DNA of 64,000 nucleotides from Progne subis subis (Eukaryota > Chordata > Aves > Passeriformes > Hirundinidae): assembly GCA_022316685.1 (NCBI GenBank), contig JAKJHU010000763.1, positions 1-64,000 on the forward strand, in the 5' to 3' direction. The stretch's first letter is position 1. Every line of letters begins with the position of its first letter. Positions 29,415-39,959 of the stretch are shown piece by piece. A model generated the notes under the pieces. The model ran no database searches. It saw nothing but the letters and a program-made list of their open reading frames with translations, and had not been told where the DNA came from. The position numbers and the translations under genes were made by a program.

Positions 29415-29673
29415 GTTGGTCAACACCCGAGGCTCCACCAACCGAGCAGGACCCGCCCAGGCTGAGCCTCTGCATACAACAGATGGAGATAAAGTCCCAG
29501 TGGTGCATGTCAGAGGTCTGTTAGGGAAGACAGTGTGGATCAGGTCTGCCTCAAGTACAGACAAACCCATTTGTGGGGTTGTCTTTGCTCAGGGACCAGG
29601 CTCCACATGGTGGATAATGCAGAAAGATGGAACAACCCGATGTGTACCTCAGGGAGATGTAATTGTTGGGTGA
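29415..29673 (+). pseudogene. pol: ERV1 integrase C-terminus
   Basis: The integrase frame resumes after the nested LTR with NTRGSTNRAGPAQAEPLHTT and continues through VPVVHVRGLLGKTVW to a stop after CVPQGDVIVG. ERV5 shows the same end at 62841. No env frame follows: the next 330 bases hold only the 3' untranslated part and the polypurine tract. Confidence 0.85.
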
Positions 29674-29990
29674 GAATAATTTGTAAACATCACTATTTGC
29701 TGAATGCTATTGCCATTGTCTGTACATTAAACCATGCAGAATGAAATAGAAGGAAATGTGTAAGTGAGAGGGTATGTGTTAAGTGTTGAAGTTATGAGCA
29801 AGTGTTGAAGGTATGAGTAAGTGAGAGAGGAATCCTGCTGCCCTGCAGCCTGGGGCCTGGATTCAGTGGCTCAGTGTGGAACGTGACAGGAGCATGACGG
29901 GTATTGCTTGTATTGTTTTTTTTTTGTGGGGAGAATGGATGGAAGTTTTATGTAGATTATACATTGGTTCTGTCTGTAAGTCAACGATAT

Positions 29991-30009
29991 GAGGATAAGG
30001 GGTGGAAGA
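29991..30009 (+). other. ERV1 polypurine tract
   Basis: The purine-rich GAGGATAAGGGGTGGAAGA directly abuts the 3' LTR start TGTCCTGGGG at 30010. It primes plus-strand DNA synthesis. ERV2 and ERV5 have matching tracts. Confidence 0.8.
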
Positions 30010-31383
30010 TGTCCTGGGGTGACTGTATCCCCAGTCGTCTGTTGGGTGCAGGGGGGAGGGCAAGCACTGTTTGTTTTTCCCCAGGAAAACTCTGCTCCTC
30101 GGAGTGACCTTGAAGCGGGGGAGCTGGAACTCGTCAAGACGAAAGAAGCTCTGTTGTTTTTTTTTCCCCGGCAGTTAGTTAGTTTAGTGCTAGCATAGTT
30201 AGACGCTGTAGAATAGCTGAAGCTTTTTTTGCTTTTTTTTTCTTTTTGCTTTTTTTTCCTTTTTTTCCTTTTTTTCTTTTTTTGCCCTCTCCTCGGAATT
30301 GTTCCAACCTCTCTGGACTAAGGACCTGGGGAAGCACCGAGGGCCTCCACAGGGGACCCACCCCACCAAGACCAGCCCTGCACATCTCCTTTTCTCCCAA
30401 CGCCAGTGTGTGGTGGTGCAGAACTGTTTTATTAGGTTTTTGTAAGAAGTTTATGTTATGGTTCATTTCACTGTATCCCCAATTTTGTATCCCTTTTGTG
30501 TCATCTGTATAATAAGGTGTTTTGTGTCAATTATCCCACCCCTCACATGGCATGTAACATCCCCTCTGCCCCCCCTCACTCTGGGGCAGCCTGTCTATCA
30601 CTCCAGGGGTCCCTCCCAGATTGCGAAACCTCAGGGAGAGGGCTTCAGGTGGACAGGTAGCCTGGGGGAATTCTTTTCCTCTGGAGGTGGTTGGTCTGAG
30701 ACTTGGGGGTGGGCACACCTTGTTACCCCCTGGATCCCCTGATTTGTTGTCTTATTGTATCCTCCCTGGAACCCCTCCCCCGCTTATAAGGGAGAGGGAG
30801 ATTCAAAGCTCTCTCTCTCAGCTGCTCTTCGCTCAGCTACCTCGCTCTCAGCTGCTCTTCGCTCAGCTACCTCGCTCTCAGCTGCTCAGCTCCCAGCCTC
30901 TGAGCTCTCGCCTCTGAGCTTGGAGCTCTCTGCTTCTCAACTCTGGAGCTAATAAACATCTTTTAACCTGCTAAGCTGAGAGCCAGCCTTTTCTCTTCTG
31001 CTGCTGTTGACTGTCTCGACATACGGTGTCCAGCTGCTAAGCCGAGAAGCCGAAACGAACTGGAAACATCTGTATCTGTGTTGACCGAGCTAGCCAGAGG
31101 TCCTCTCCCGCCCGGAGCGGGGACAAAACCAGATACACCAGTGGAGACGGAGCGGTAGAGCACAGTGACGATCTTCAAGAGGAGAGACTTTCTTTAAGTT
31201 TGTTATCCCTCCGTAAGTAGCACGAAGCTCTTGTCATTGGGTATGGTGCTGGGAGTGCTTTGCCTGTTTAATAAACAGGTTTTTTCCACTTCTCTCTGAG
31301 GAAGTCTTTTCCCGAACCGATTGGGGGAGGGGAGGGGGGCCCCTTGGGAGGATTTCTCCAAAAATCTGCCTGAAACCACCACA
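30010..31383 (+). repeat. ERV1 3' LTR, interrupted by a family E LTR
   Basis: The LTR runs 30010-30408, is split by copy E2, and resumes 31138-31383 to ...AACCACCACA. It matches the 5' LTR apart from scattered substitutions and a shorter T-rich tract. Confidence 0.92.
30409..31137 (+). repeat. Solo LTR family E, copy E2, inside ERV1 3' LTR
   Basis: A 729-bp unit TGTGGTGG...AGATACA with a perfect 6-bp TSD CCAGTG (30403-30408, 31138-31143). An AATAAA near 30951 fixes the plus orientation. A 30-bp unit beginning TCAGCTGCTCTTCGC is present twice in tandem at 30818-30877, where copy E1 has fewer clear units. Confidence 0.95.
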
Positions 31384-32125
31384 CTGACTTCATTCAGTGT
31401 CTATTCTACGTACCCTCTGTTTTCTTTCTTCTTTCTCTTAAGGATGAGTAGTGCTTTAAAAGTTCCATGTTACTAGGAAAAGGTTAAATCTGCCCAGGCC
31501 TGCAAGGGGCCAGGTGCAATCCCCAGGCTGCAGGAGCTGAAGAAACTACAAAGCTGTGCTGATGGAGGAAGCTTGTAGATGTCCTTTTTTCCACTCCTCG
31601 ATCTCATCCAGGGCGGCTCGGCTTAAAGTTGTTATGGAGCTGCAGGCTTTCTTTCTCTGCTGCCAGAGGCGATTAAGCTGGGCCATGGCTTGGCCCCTTC
31701 TGCCGCTGCCCTGAGCACGTGGTCAGCACTGCCGAACTGCAGCTGCCTTTCTTTCCTGCCAGCAAGCAGGGGAAAGTGGCGCAGCCGGCCCAGGTCCTCT
31801 CTGTGAGGGCAGCAGCCCTCAGAGGCCTGACCAGGCTCAGCCCAGAGGGACAGCAGGGCCCGACCTGGGCCTGCCCGCCACTTCTGATGTTACCTCATGG
31901 CTGATTCTGAAGTGAGAGAGCGACCGATCAGCAGCAGATTAGTTTTAAATGTCCTTTCCAAAGTCGCATTGACATTTCTTATTGGTCAACTTAGCTGCCA
32001 ATATCTCGGCCAGCTTTTTGATAGGTGCCTGTCCTCCCCCCCCAAGACCACTCCACAGTCATGGCAGGGAAAAACATTTCACATTTCTCTATAACCAGAA
32101 AACTAAATTGTTCCAACCCATGATA
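31384..32125 (-). repeat. Solo LTR family D, copy D2, 5' part
   Basis: Inverted match of about 1-555, continuing the LTR broken at 23066. It ends CCCATGATA at 32125, followed by the TSD GGGAG (32126-32130). Total LTR length without ERV1 is about 1.5 kb. Confidence 0.9.
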
Positions 32126-32130
32126 GGGAG

Positions 32131-33202
32131 GCAGCTCATCTGTGCACACCTTGGGAGCCCCGAGGTTGGGCAATGGATATGATGGACACAGTCTGGTCTG
32201 GCTCATCTGCCTCAACAAGAGATTCATTGGGCTCAGCATACCTGGAATGAGACCTTGCTCTGGTCAGAGATTTATCTCCTGCCTGCATGATGGCCAGCAT
32301 GAAATGCAGTGCAGTAAAACACCACATTATTCTGTTCCCAGCTCTGTCACTGATGTCAGAAAATGGCCCAGCCCTGGTAGGAAAATGTGCTGCTCTTCAC
32401 CTGTGTTAACACACCAGGCCTTGGGGGTAACCTTTACAGTTTTTTGTGTGTGTTCATCACCAGCAGCCAAAGAAGGTGGGAGAGTGAAATTCCCTGCAAG
32501 AACCCAGCCCTGGCCTCAGTGGCCGAGCCCTCATTTGAGCAGGACCGTGATGTGTTTTGATGAAGGTGCTGTCAAACCACTCAGGGAGTGCTGCTTTGTA
32601 AGGAACCATGATATTTAAACCCTGTGCCCTTTTAAAAAGTGTGAGATCTGGATTAAAGGGCAGCCTTCCTCAAATAAATGACTGAAACCGCTTAGGTCAG
32701 ATTTAAAAAAAAAATAAAAAAAATCAATAATGGAAGGACATTGCATGTTTTACTATGAGAAGATTATTCATTAATACCTTGCAATTGATTTGCAAGCTGC
32801 ATTTATTTATGATGCGTTTGTACAGAACCATGTACACCCTTATCTATTATCCAGAACTCAATGAGTTAATGCAAACAAATCAATGCAATTTATCAATTAA
32901 ATTATATAAATACTCTTGGTATTTGGCAAGTGAAAGTTTCCATAGCCATTCTCAGGTCTCTCATTTATGGGCTGGGAGCTGGCAAATTATAGTCTAAAGC
33001 AAGCCAAGGAGGCTGGTAAGCTCAGCATGGGTTCTGCACCTGGGCTCCTGTGGCCGCCTGTGCTCTCCTGCCTAATGCAGCCCTTGATTGTGCTCCTGGT
33101 GCTTGCTGCAGCCCGAGTGAGAGGAGAGGGGTGAATTTCTGCTCTTTGGAGCAGGCTTAAGGATATTTCTACATGCACCGGAAAGGAGATCTCTTCTCCC
33201 AG
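32131..33202. other. Flank between insertions, no gene recognised
   Basis: Host-looking non-coding sequence with an A-rich run near 32705-32725. No repeat family or gene is recognised before the CR1 tail. Confidence 0.45.
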
Positions 33203-33326
33203 GTAACAAGGAATAGGACAAGAGGAAATGGCCTCAAGTTGCACCAAGAGAGGTTTAGATTGGATTTTACAAAAGCTTTCTTCATGGAAAGGCTTGTCAT
33301 GCACTGAAAAAGGATGCCCAGAAATA
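33203..33326 (+). repeat. CR1 LINE 3' fragment, cut by ERV3
   Basis: Contains the CR1-typical run AATGGCCTCAAGTTGCACCA, then AGAGGTTTAGATTGGAT and a CTTGTCATGCA segment. It stops at the left edge of ERV3 (33327), preceded by GAAATA, the presumed ERV3 TSD. The missing CR1 tail is not found on the right because the right side of ERV3 is rearranged. Confidence 0.75.
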
Positions 33327-34533
33327 TGGCAGCCCGCCGGGGGTCTGTTGGTCTGACCCGGGATGCCGCAACCTTTCCAGACAGAGAGGTCTTGCAAGAG
33401 ACAACCTTCTAGGGGTCTCAAGCAGTCCCCCAGCTGCTGGGTTACCTCCGTGTCCTAGGGTAACTTTATGATGCTTGTATCCCCAATCATCTGTTCTGTT
33501 TGTGCTGTATATTGAGTCCTGTGCCTTTAAGACTAGTTCTAAGAGCAAGGAGAAGCGCGGAGTTTGTTTTGAGAACACTGCCTGACTCCTCCACATTCTT
33601 CTGTGGACAGTGTGTTCGGCGGAGGCTTGGAGAGACTGCAGGACAGAGATTTTTTTTTTGCTTTTAGTTAGTTTCAGCTAGCTAGGGCAGAGAAGTTCCC
33701 TGGACTGTTTTTTCTCTTTTTCTTGGAACTGTTTAAACCTGCTCTGGACTGAAAACCCAGGGGAGCACTGGGGGCTGCACCTGCGGCCCACCGGGGCCTG
33801 GACCTCGGCATTTTCCAGCAGCGCCAGAGGGACTGGGACTGATGAGAGACTGAGAGAGAGCCGAGCTCCACCCACGGCAAGGACTTTCTCAATTTGCCAT
33901 CTCACTCCAGAACGAGAGGTTTTATTGTTTCATATTATTCATTCTTTATACTTGTATGCACTTTATTTGTTTAGTAAAATAGCTTTTTCCACTTTTCTCC
34001 ACAAAGGTTTTTTTCGGACTGGTTGGAGGGAGGGGCCACTTGGGTTTGCTTCCCAGAGGGATCCTATACAGGGATTTCCCCCAAATTTGTCTCCAAACCA
34101 GGACACTCCACAAGGTAGTCGCAGCCTGTGGCTGCAAGTGATCAGCTCTTAGCAGTGATTTCAGCTCTGCCTTGCGAGGTTCTCCCAGACCGACTCAGAG
34201 ACGGAGAGACAGGAGTGTCGTGTGGCAGTTCCACAGGGTAGCCTTTATTATCCAGCACCCTGCGAAGGGGGCCAGGGACAACAGCCCTCTCCTGAACTGG
34301 GCAGAAGCTGGGGTATTTATGGGGGAAAGTGAGGGTGGTGCCAAAGGTGAAAACCAATGGGTTAGAAAGACTCTACATGGGTATATCAGAGCATGATGGG
34401 ACCTCACCGTGACCAGGGAGAACAGCCTCATCTAAGGGGTATTTCTCCCAGGGAGGGTTGAGATGAGCTTATCACATTCCATTCAAGGGACATCCCTCTG
34501 GGGAGAGGCTTGGCAAGCTTATCTGCCTCTACA
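33327..34533 (-). repeat. ERV3 3' LTR, interrupted
   Basis: About 550 bp of LTR (33327-33451 plus 34106-34533) matching the right LTR from 53661 on. It starts TGGCAGCCCGCC on plus and ends TCTACA before the polypurine tract. The minus strand carries an AATAAA near 34240. Confidence 0.8.
33452..34105 (+). repeat. Solo LTR of the ERV2 type, inside ERV3 3' LTR
   Basis: 654 bp, TGTCCTAGGG...ACCAGGACA, homologous to the ERV2 LTRs but in plus orientation. The flanking 5-mers CTCCG (33447-33451) and CTCCA (34106-34110) form a one-mismatch TSD. Confidence 0.88.
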
Positions 34534-34546
34534 ACTCCCCCTTCTG
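34534..34546 (-). other. ERV3 polypurine tract
   Basis: Minus strand ACAGAAGGGGGAGT immediately before the LTR start TGTAGAGGCAG; a typical class II PPT. Confidence 0.7.
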
Positions 34547-34661
34547 TATTTAGTAAAAAGGCATCCCCAAGAGCTCTTTTAAAGCAGCGTAAAAGGCATG
34601 AGAACATAAGTAACACAATGAGAATCACATCAAAGATCCACAAAATACCCTTAACTAAAGA

Positions 34662-35021
34662 TTAAACCCATCCTGTTAATCCCCATCGTCTGAAAAGTTC
34701 TCTGACCCAGTCCGGGTTGTTTTCCACTTTTATGTCCTTTACTTGTTCCTTCAGTTTCTGCATGTTTGCATGGATGGATTTTGAGTGCAAAGAAAGGTTG
34801 AAGTAGCACATCCCCTCAAAGTCCTGGCAGCCATGTCCATGGCCGAGCAGTAGGAAGTCTATCGCCACTGAGTTTTGTAGGGATGTGTGTCTGGTAGTCT
34901 CCTCATCCCTTAAAAGATTGTTCAGGGCAACAGATGTCATGTTGGCCTGCTTGCTAAGCCAACCCCCCAGGTGATTTAACTCACCAAGGGCTTTAGCTGC
35001 GGCTACCCAAGGCAAAAACAA
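34662..35021 (-). pseudogene. env: ERV3 env, transmembrane subunit fragment
   Basis: The 119-codon frame contains LQNSVAIDFLLLGHGHGC, a helical segment at the position of the immunosuppressive-type domain, followed by CQDFEGMCY. The usual CX6CC disulphide motif is present as CX6C with tyrosine in place of the last cysteine. Downstream helical sequence ends PDWVRELFRRWGL, near the membrane anchor. The layout resembles alpha- and betaretrovirus-like TM subunits. TM mediates membrane fusion in an active virus; here the frame is closed upstream and the surface subunit is degenerate. Confidence 0.75.
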
Positions 35022-35231
35022 TGAGACCGCGACTCTCTTTCCTTAATTCTGATTAGTAACTTGGCTATCTCAGTTTGTATCAAATTCGGTGTATGATCTC
35101 TTTTGGCATGCAAATTCCCCTTTTTTTCTAATTTTGAAGCAGAGTTATGTTTTGGGTGAGGGTCGTAAGCTTTCCCAGGCTACAGGGACCCCCCTGGAGA
35201 CATGAGGGGATTCCGGCTCATACTCGGTCAC

Positions 35232-35577
35232 TGTTGTAATGCATTAATTTGGTTTATATTTCATTGGATTTGTAATGTTGTTTCTATATATCTGTCATTG
35301 CCCAGCAGTGCCCATCCCCCACACTGAAATGTAACCTAACTCTGTTCCCCTCCCGCTTCTCCCTTATTGGGTGGTGCCTCTGGGCCCTGCCCCCTGGGGG
35401 AAAAAGCCACGATGGGGGAGGGGCGAGGTGTCTCTGGCATTGGCGAGTCATCGGGAAAGGTCTCCAGCAAAGCAGGGCAGGACTTGAGAATAAAAGCTGT
35501 AAAATCCCACCTGAAGCCAGAGAGCAGACTTTTAATTTTGCCATCAGTGGTCATCTAGTCTCGTGGGAAATACTACA
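35232..35577 (+). repeat. Solo LTR family L, copy L2, inside ERV3 env
   Basis: 346 bp, TGTTGTAATGC...ATACTACA, inverted match of 2999-3336. AATAAA near 35490 gives plus orientation. The flanking 6-mers GGTCAC (35226-35231) and GGTCAT (35578-35583) are a one-mismatch TSD. Confidence 0.88.
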
Positions 35578-35583
35578 GGTCAT

Positions 35584-36480
35584 CACAGATAAGAAACATT
35601 TCCCCAGGCAACACTTTGGGGTGGAGTGAGGACACAGAGAGCACGGGACTGGTCTAATTACACCAATTTAGATTATTATAGACTTTGTTAATTGGTGATA
35701 TGTCTTTTCTGTATATGTTTTTTTGCCTGGTCAATTTCTGGCCAATGTTGACTAGGTCGTCTAAAGTAAAATTTGACACAGTATGTTGCTTTGGAGGACC
35801 CCAGCAGGTCCAATTCTTGGGGTTCCTATGGAACATTCGGCAGCATCTTTGTCCACTCATCCCAAGTGTCTACCAGATTGGGCCTCTTACCTGTGGTGCT
35901 GAGGAGATCTGAGTTAGTGGTGGGCCAGTCATCTGCTACCAAGGGAATCCCTACCAGACATGTGGAGAGTGGGTTGTCTGAGCTGCCCACGGACAGGCAC
36001 AAGTTATCTTGATTTAATGTTTCTGCTAGTCACCCAAACATTATGGCTAGGCTGTGGGACAACCCAGCCGAAGGCATACGGCGTGGCAAGGAGCATTCAG
36101 GTAGCAGTGAAGACAGCACCAGCGTAGATGGATTTCATCTTTGGATAGGGATGGGGCTTCTGATAGGGAATATAAGCAAAATTTGTTAGGTTTATGGTGG
36201 GAGGGGAGGGTATAAGGTTTAGGGAGGTTCTGGCAAGGTTGAGGGTGGGGGACATTAAGGTTTTTTAGGGTAAGAGGGGTGATGACATGTAAACCAGGGA
36301 GCAATTTGTGGCCAGACTGTGTCAGGCCTCAGGCTTGACTTATGCCACAGTATCTTGTTCAGTTTTCTGTTTTGCCTGCTGTCGGGTGATGGGATGGGTT
36401 TTTTTGTTTTGTGGTCGTTCGGCGACGCCTCCGTCTCCATGCAGAACTGGTCTGGTTTTGAGGAGGTCCTGTATTTGACT
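35584..36480 (-). pseudogene. env: ERV3 env, surface subunit remnant
   Basis: Position between integrase and the TM fragment implies the surface subunit. Minus-strand frames such as 35654-35860 (with DDLVNIGQKLTRQKN) and 36047-36304 are open in pieces only, in different frames. No receptor-binding features can be assigned. It is inferred from gene order more than from motif. Confidence 0.5.
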
Positions 36481-36559
36481 TGAGAGAATGCTTGTTAGTG
36501 TTTGTGGGAGCAGTGTTTGCCAGGCCTAGGTATGGTTTTATGTTTTTCTCTGGGAACCA

Positions 36560-38361
36560 TTTTGGGCCAGATGGTAGCAGAACACAGGCATAGCCCCTCC
36601 CCCAGATGATTAACTAGAAAGACCCCGAAATCTGATGTGTTTCCGGGTCCTTTACTAGCATTGGCAGTTTCTCAGTGAGCTTAGCTTCAGTAGAATTTGA
36701 GAAGTGGCAGAGTATTGGGGGGTCAGGCTCTGATGATGTACAGCTTAGGAAGCTAATGATATAGAGAGCCTTACAGTCTTTCAACAGGAGACATGATTTC
36801 TGTTTCTCTTCACTGCTGATTGAGGACTCATTTGATGGTTTGATGGGTCGTTTCCACAATGGACTGCCCTGTCGGATTAGCGGGTATGCCCTTTGTGTGT
36901 TTTACCCCCCACTGGTTGAAGAACTCTTTCAAGCTACTGGAGGCATAGGCAGGCCCATTATCTGTTTTGATTTGTTCAGGGACTCCCAGGGTGGCAAATG
37001 CAAGGAAAAAATGCTTGATGGCATGAGTGTTATCCTCTCCTGCGTGAGCTGATGCAAATACTGTCCCAGAAAACGTGTCAACCAACACATGCACATCTTT
37101 AGACCTTCCAAAGGATGGAAAGTGGGTTACGTCAGTCTGCCACAATTGACAGCTGTTCAGGCCCCAGGGGTTAACCCCTGTACCCATGGATGGTATCTGG
37201 TAATTTTGGCAGTTCAGACACGTTGCGACAATAGCTCTTGCTTGACCTTTTGAGAGCCTGAACATTTTGACGAGGGCAGGTACATTTTGATGATAAAATG
37301 CATGTGACAACTTTGCCTGGGTGAAGATGTCAGGGATGTTAGCAGTCTCTGCTGACATGGCCAGTGCGTCTGCCTTCCTGTTCCCTTCTGCGATGGCGTC
37401 TGGGAGGTTGGTGTGTGACCTCACATGCATAATATGGTAAGGCTGCTTTCTGTGGGAGATTAAATGAATTAATGTAGAGATCAAGTGGTGTAAATTTGGA
37501 TTGGAGACCTCCTTGAGAAGAGTGTGTTCAGCCCTCATAGCTATGCTAGCAACGTAAACTGAATCTGTGATGAGATTAAAGGGTTTGTCTTTGAACTTCT
37601 CAAAGGCTCTGACAACAGCTGCTAGCTCGGCAATCTGTGGAGATCCCTCCACTATTTGGACATCAGACTCCCACTTTTGAGTCTTGTGATCCATCCAGGT
37701 CATTACTGACTTGTGGGATGACCCTGAGACATCTGTAAAAATCATTAGAGCTTTGAGAGGTGTCCTACTTTGGATTAATTTTGGGATCAGATTAAAGGCT
37801 GAATCACGATTAAAAAGTAAATGTTTTGGCACATGGATGGAAATTTGGCCTGGGTAGCTATCTAGGGCAAATTGGAGGTTTTCATTGGTCTGGAGCAATT
37901 GCTCCAGATCCCCAGTAGTCAATGGCAAGTATATGCATGTGAACTCACACCCTGCAAGAGAGCAGAGGCAAGTTCTGGCCTTTTTTATTAAATGTGCCAT
38001 TATTTCTTGAGGGGTGGTTATTGTCTTTGTAGGTTGGTTGCTTGTAAAGATCCATTCAAGTATCAATAGAGGTTCTCTGAGTTGAGGATCCTATTGAAAA
38101 ATCAACCTGTAGTGACAGGGGACCTTACCCAGAATGGCAAACTGGAGAGGCAGGCTGGGCTCAATGCGATGGTCATGGCATGAAGACAGGGCCTCCTGGA
38201 CCTTGGTGATGGTATCTCGGGATTCTGGCATGAGGGCGTGTGGAGAGTCCAGGTGAAGAGGGGGCGGGCGAGGTCCTCTGTTGTAATCCCTAGTAGGGGA
38301 CGTACCTAGTTGATGGATCCACACAAACTGTGTAAGTCTCTTAGGGTCTTTGGGTCGTCTT
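36560..38361 (-). pseudogene. pol: ERV3 pol: RT connection, RNase H, integrase
   Basis: A 412-codon open frame (36828-38066) covers RNase H and most of integrase. RNase H shows IFTDVSG (Asp), QIAELAAVV (Glu), LITDSVYVA (Asp) and a final Asp in RKADALA. Integrase has the zinc finger HAFYHQ with CLNC, then Asp in LWQTDVTHF, Asp in IKTDNGPAY and Glu in QSIVETTH, so the DDE triad is present. After a frameshift near 36840 the C-terminal domain follows (VKDPETHQI, about 36650). The upstream part 38091-38361 holds the RT connection region. These enzymes belong to an ERVK-type element. Confidence 0.88.
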
Positions 38362-38688
38362 TATGGATGACTGAGAGAGAGATGGGAAGACTGATTTGGT
38401 GATCAGAATTTGTTTTTACTGAGATTTACAAATGCTTCTATGCTATTCTAGGAAGGCTAAAAATTTTTTACTACAATGATTAGGTTAAGCATCACACAGA
38501 CAAAACTCATACATTTTACAACATATCTTGCTTGCAGAAGTTGATTCAATCTTCTTTTCCTGTAACCAGACTTAATCCAATCTTCATGTAATCTTCAAAG
38601 CTCTGTTTGTTCTTGCTAAGGCATCTTGGTTATCAAACTGGCTATGCTAATTAAATCTGTAGTGCTCTCTGTCCTGTGTACCCCAATA
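38362..38688 (-). repeat. Old inserted unit (family K) in ERV3 RT
   Basis: 327 bp that interrupt the RT frame, flanked by the 5-mer GTCTT on both sides (38357-38361, 38689-38693). The ends read TATGG and CAATA, which could be mutated TG and CA of an LTR. It has no second copy in the window, so orientation is a guess. Confidence 0.5.
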
Positions 38689-38763
38689 GTCTTGGATGGT
38701 GAGTCGATGGGGTGTGATGGTCCTCTCACAGATCTTGAGTTTGAGGAAAGTCCATGGGCTGGT

Positions 38764-39803
38764 TGTCCTGGTTTAGGCCAAATTTGGGAGAAAACCCATG
38801 AATGGGGTCCCTCTGGGGAGCAAACCCAAACAGCCCCTCCCCGCAACTGGTTCAGGAAAGAATTTCTTTGGAGAAAAGTGGAAAAAAATATTTATTTAAC
38901 AAACAAAGTGCCCACAAGCACAAAGAACGAATAATACAAAACAATAAAACCTTTTGCTGCTCTGATGTGAGATGGCAAATTCAGAAAGTCCTTGCCATGG
39001 GTTAGCTCAGCTCTCCCAGTCTCTTATCAGTCCCTCCGGAGGTCCAGGCCCCGGTGGGCCGCAGGTGCGAGCTCCCGGTTCTCCTCTGGGTTTTTCAGTC
39101 CAGAGTAGGTTTAAACAGTCCCAAGAAAAAAAGAAAAAAAAAACAGTCCAGGGAACTTCTCTGCCTTAGCTAGCTAAAACTAACTAAAAGCAAAAAGATC
39201 TCCATGCTGCAGTCTGAGCCTCAGCCAAACACTTAGAGCTCCAGAGCAGGAATGCAGAGGTGTGAACGCTGCTTTTAAAACAAACTCCATGCTTCTTCTT
39301 GCTCCCTGCTTCACTCTCAAAACCAGTCTTAAATGTACAGTGTCACCCTGGTTTTTCTGAGATTTTTAAAGCCTTCTGATTTTTCATAAGATGGAGTCAG
39401 TTTCTTTAGCTTCTGCACAATTTTAGGAGCAGTTTTCGCTTTTCTAACACACATGTAACATAAACAAACCTTTTGTTTTTCATTCCCTGTCCTTTGTTTA
39501 CATATTTCTAACCTGAAAACAATTGTAACTGACAGCTGGTCTGGCCATTCGGCTGGGAGGTGATAACTCCAGAAGCCAATCCACAACCAGACCCACAAAT
39601 GTATAAAAAGTAAGAAATAAACAGGCAGGGGGCACTCGGCCTTGGTTCGGCCTTGGGGTCTCTTGGAGGAACAACTCTGCCCTGCAAATCTTTTGTCTCC
39701 GTGTGATTCTTTTGCGTGTTGAGATCACAGTACAGAACACAACATACAGCACAAACAGAACAGACAATTGGGGATACAAGCATCATAAAGTCACTCTAGG
39801 ACA
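38764..39803 (-). repeat. ERV2 3' LTR, interrupted by LTR copy C
   Basis: About 645 bp of LTR around a nested 389-bp LTR. It is nearly identical to the 5' LTR (47479-48125) in sight comparison. AATAAA on the minus strand lies near 38895. Confidence 0.92.
39341..39729 (+). repeat. Solo LTR, A/B/C family, copy C
   Basis: 389 bp, TGTCACCCTGG...GAGATCACA, with perfect 6-bp TSD GTACAG (39335-39340, 39730-39735). TATAAAAAG (about 39602) is followed at once by AATAAA (about 39616). Confidence 0.95.
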
Positions 39804-39822
39804 TTCTACCCCTTAACCCCAT
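39804..39822 (-). other. ERV2 polypurine tract
   Basis: Minus strand GGGGTTAAGGGGTAGAAT directly precedes the LTR start TGTCCTAGAG, matching the ERV1 and ERV5 tracts. Confidence 0.75.
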
Positions 39823-39959
39823 ATTGTCAACTTACCAAAACTAATATATATTCTAACTCTACACACATATACATTATACATACATATATATACAGTATAC
39901 AGCTATATATAGACAATGGCAATGATATTTAGTAAACAGTGATATTTACACATGGTTCT

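Larger units (their letters stand above)
23067..31383 (+). mobile_element. ERV1: near full-length ERVL-like provirus
   Basis: An 8317-bp element with LTRs at both ends, inserted in the family D LTR. The TSD is CTGAC (23062-23066, 31384-31388), five bases as expected for class III (ERVL) integration. Order: 5' LTR, primer site, hydrophobic leader frame, gag, protease, RT, RNase H, integrase, polypurine tract, 3' LTR; no env. Two family E LTRs interrupt it, at 28703-29414 (integrase) and 30409-31137 (3' LTR). Removing these gives about 6.9 kb. The two LTRs differ by visible substitutions and small gaps, so the insertion is not recent. ERV2 and ERV5 are relatives. Confidence 0.93.

Noticed and set aside
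30818..30877. Regular repeats considered as a CRISPR-like array
   Set aside because: Only two adjacent 30-bp units without spacers, in a vertebrate LTR.
38626..38934. 102-codon plus-strand frame
   Set aside because: Crosses the ERV3-ERV2 boundary at 38764, so it is an insertion artefact.
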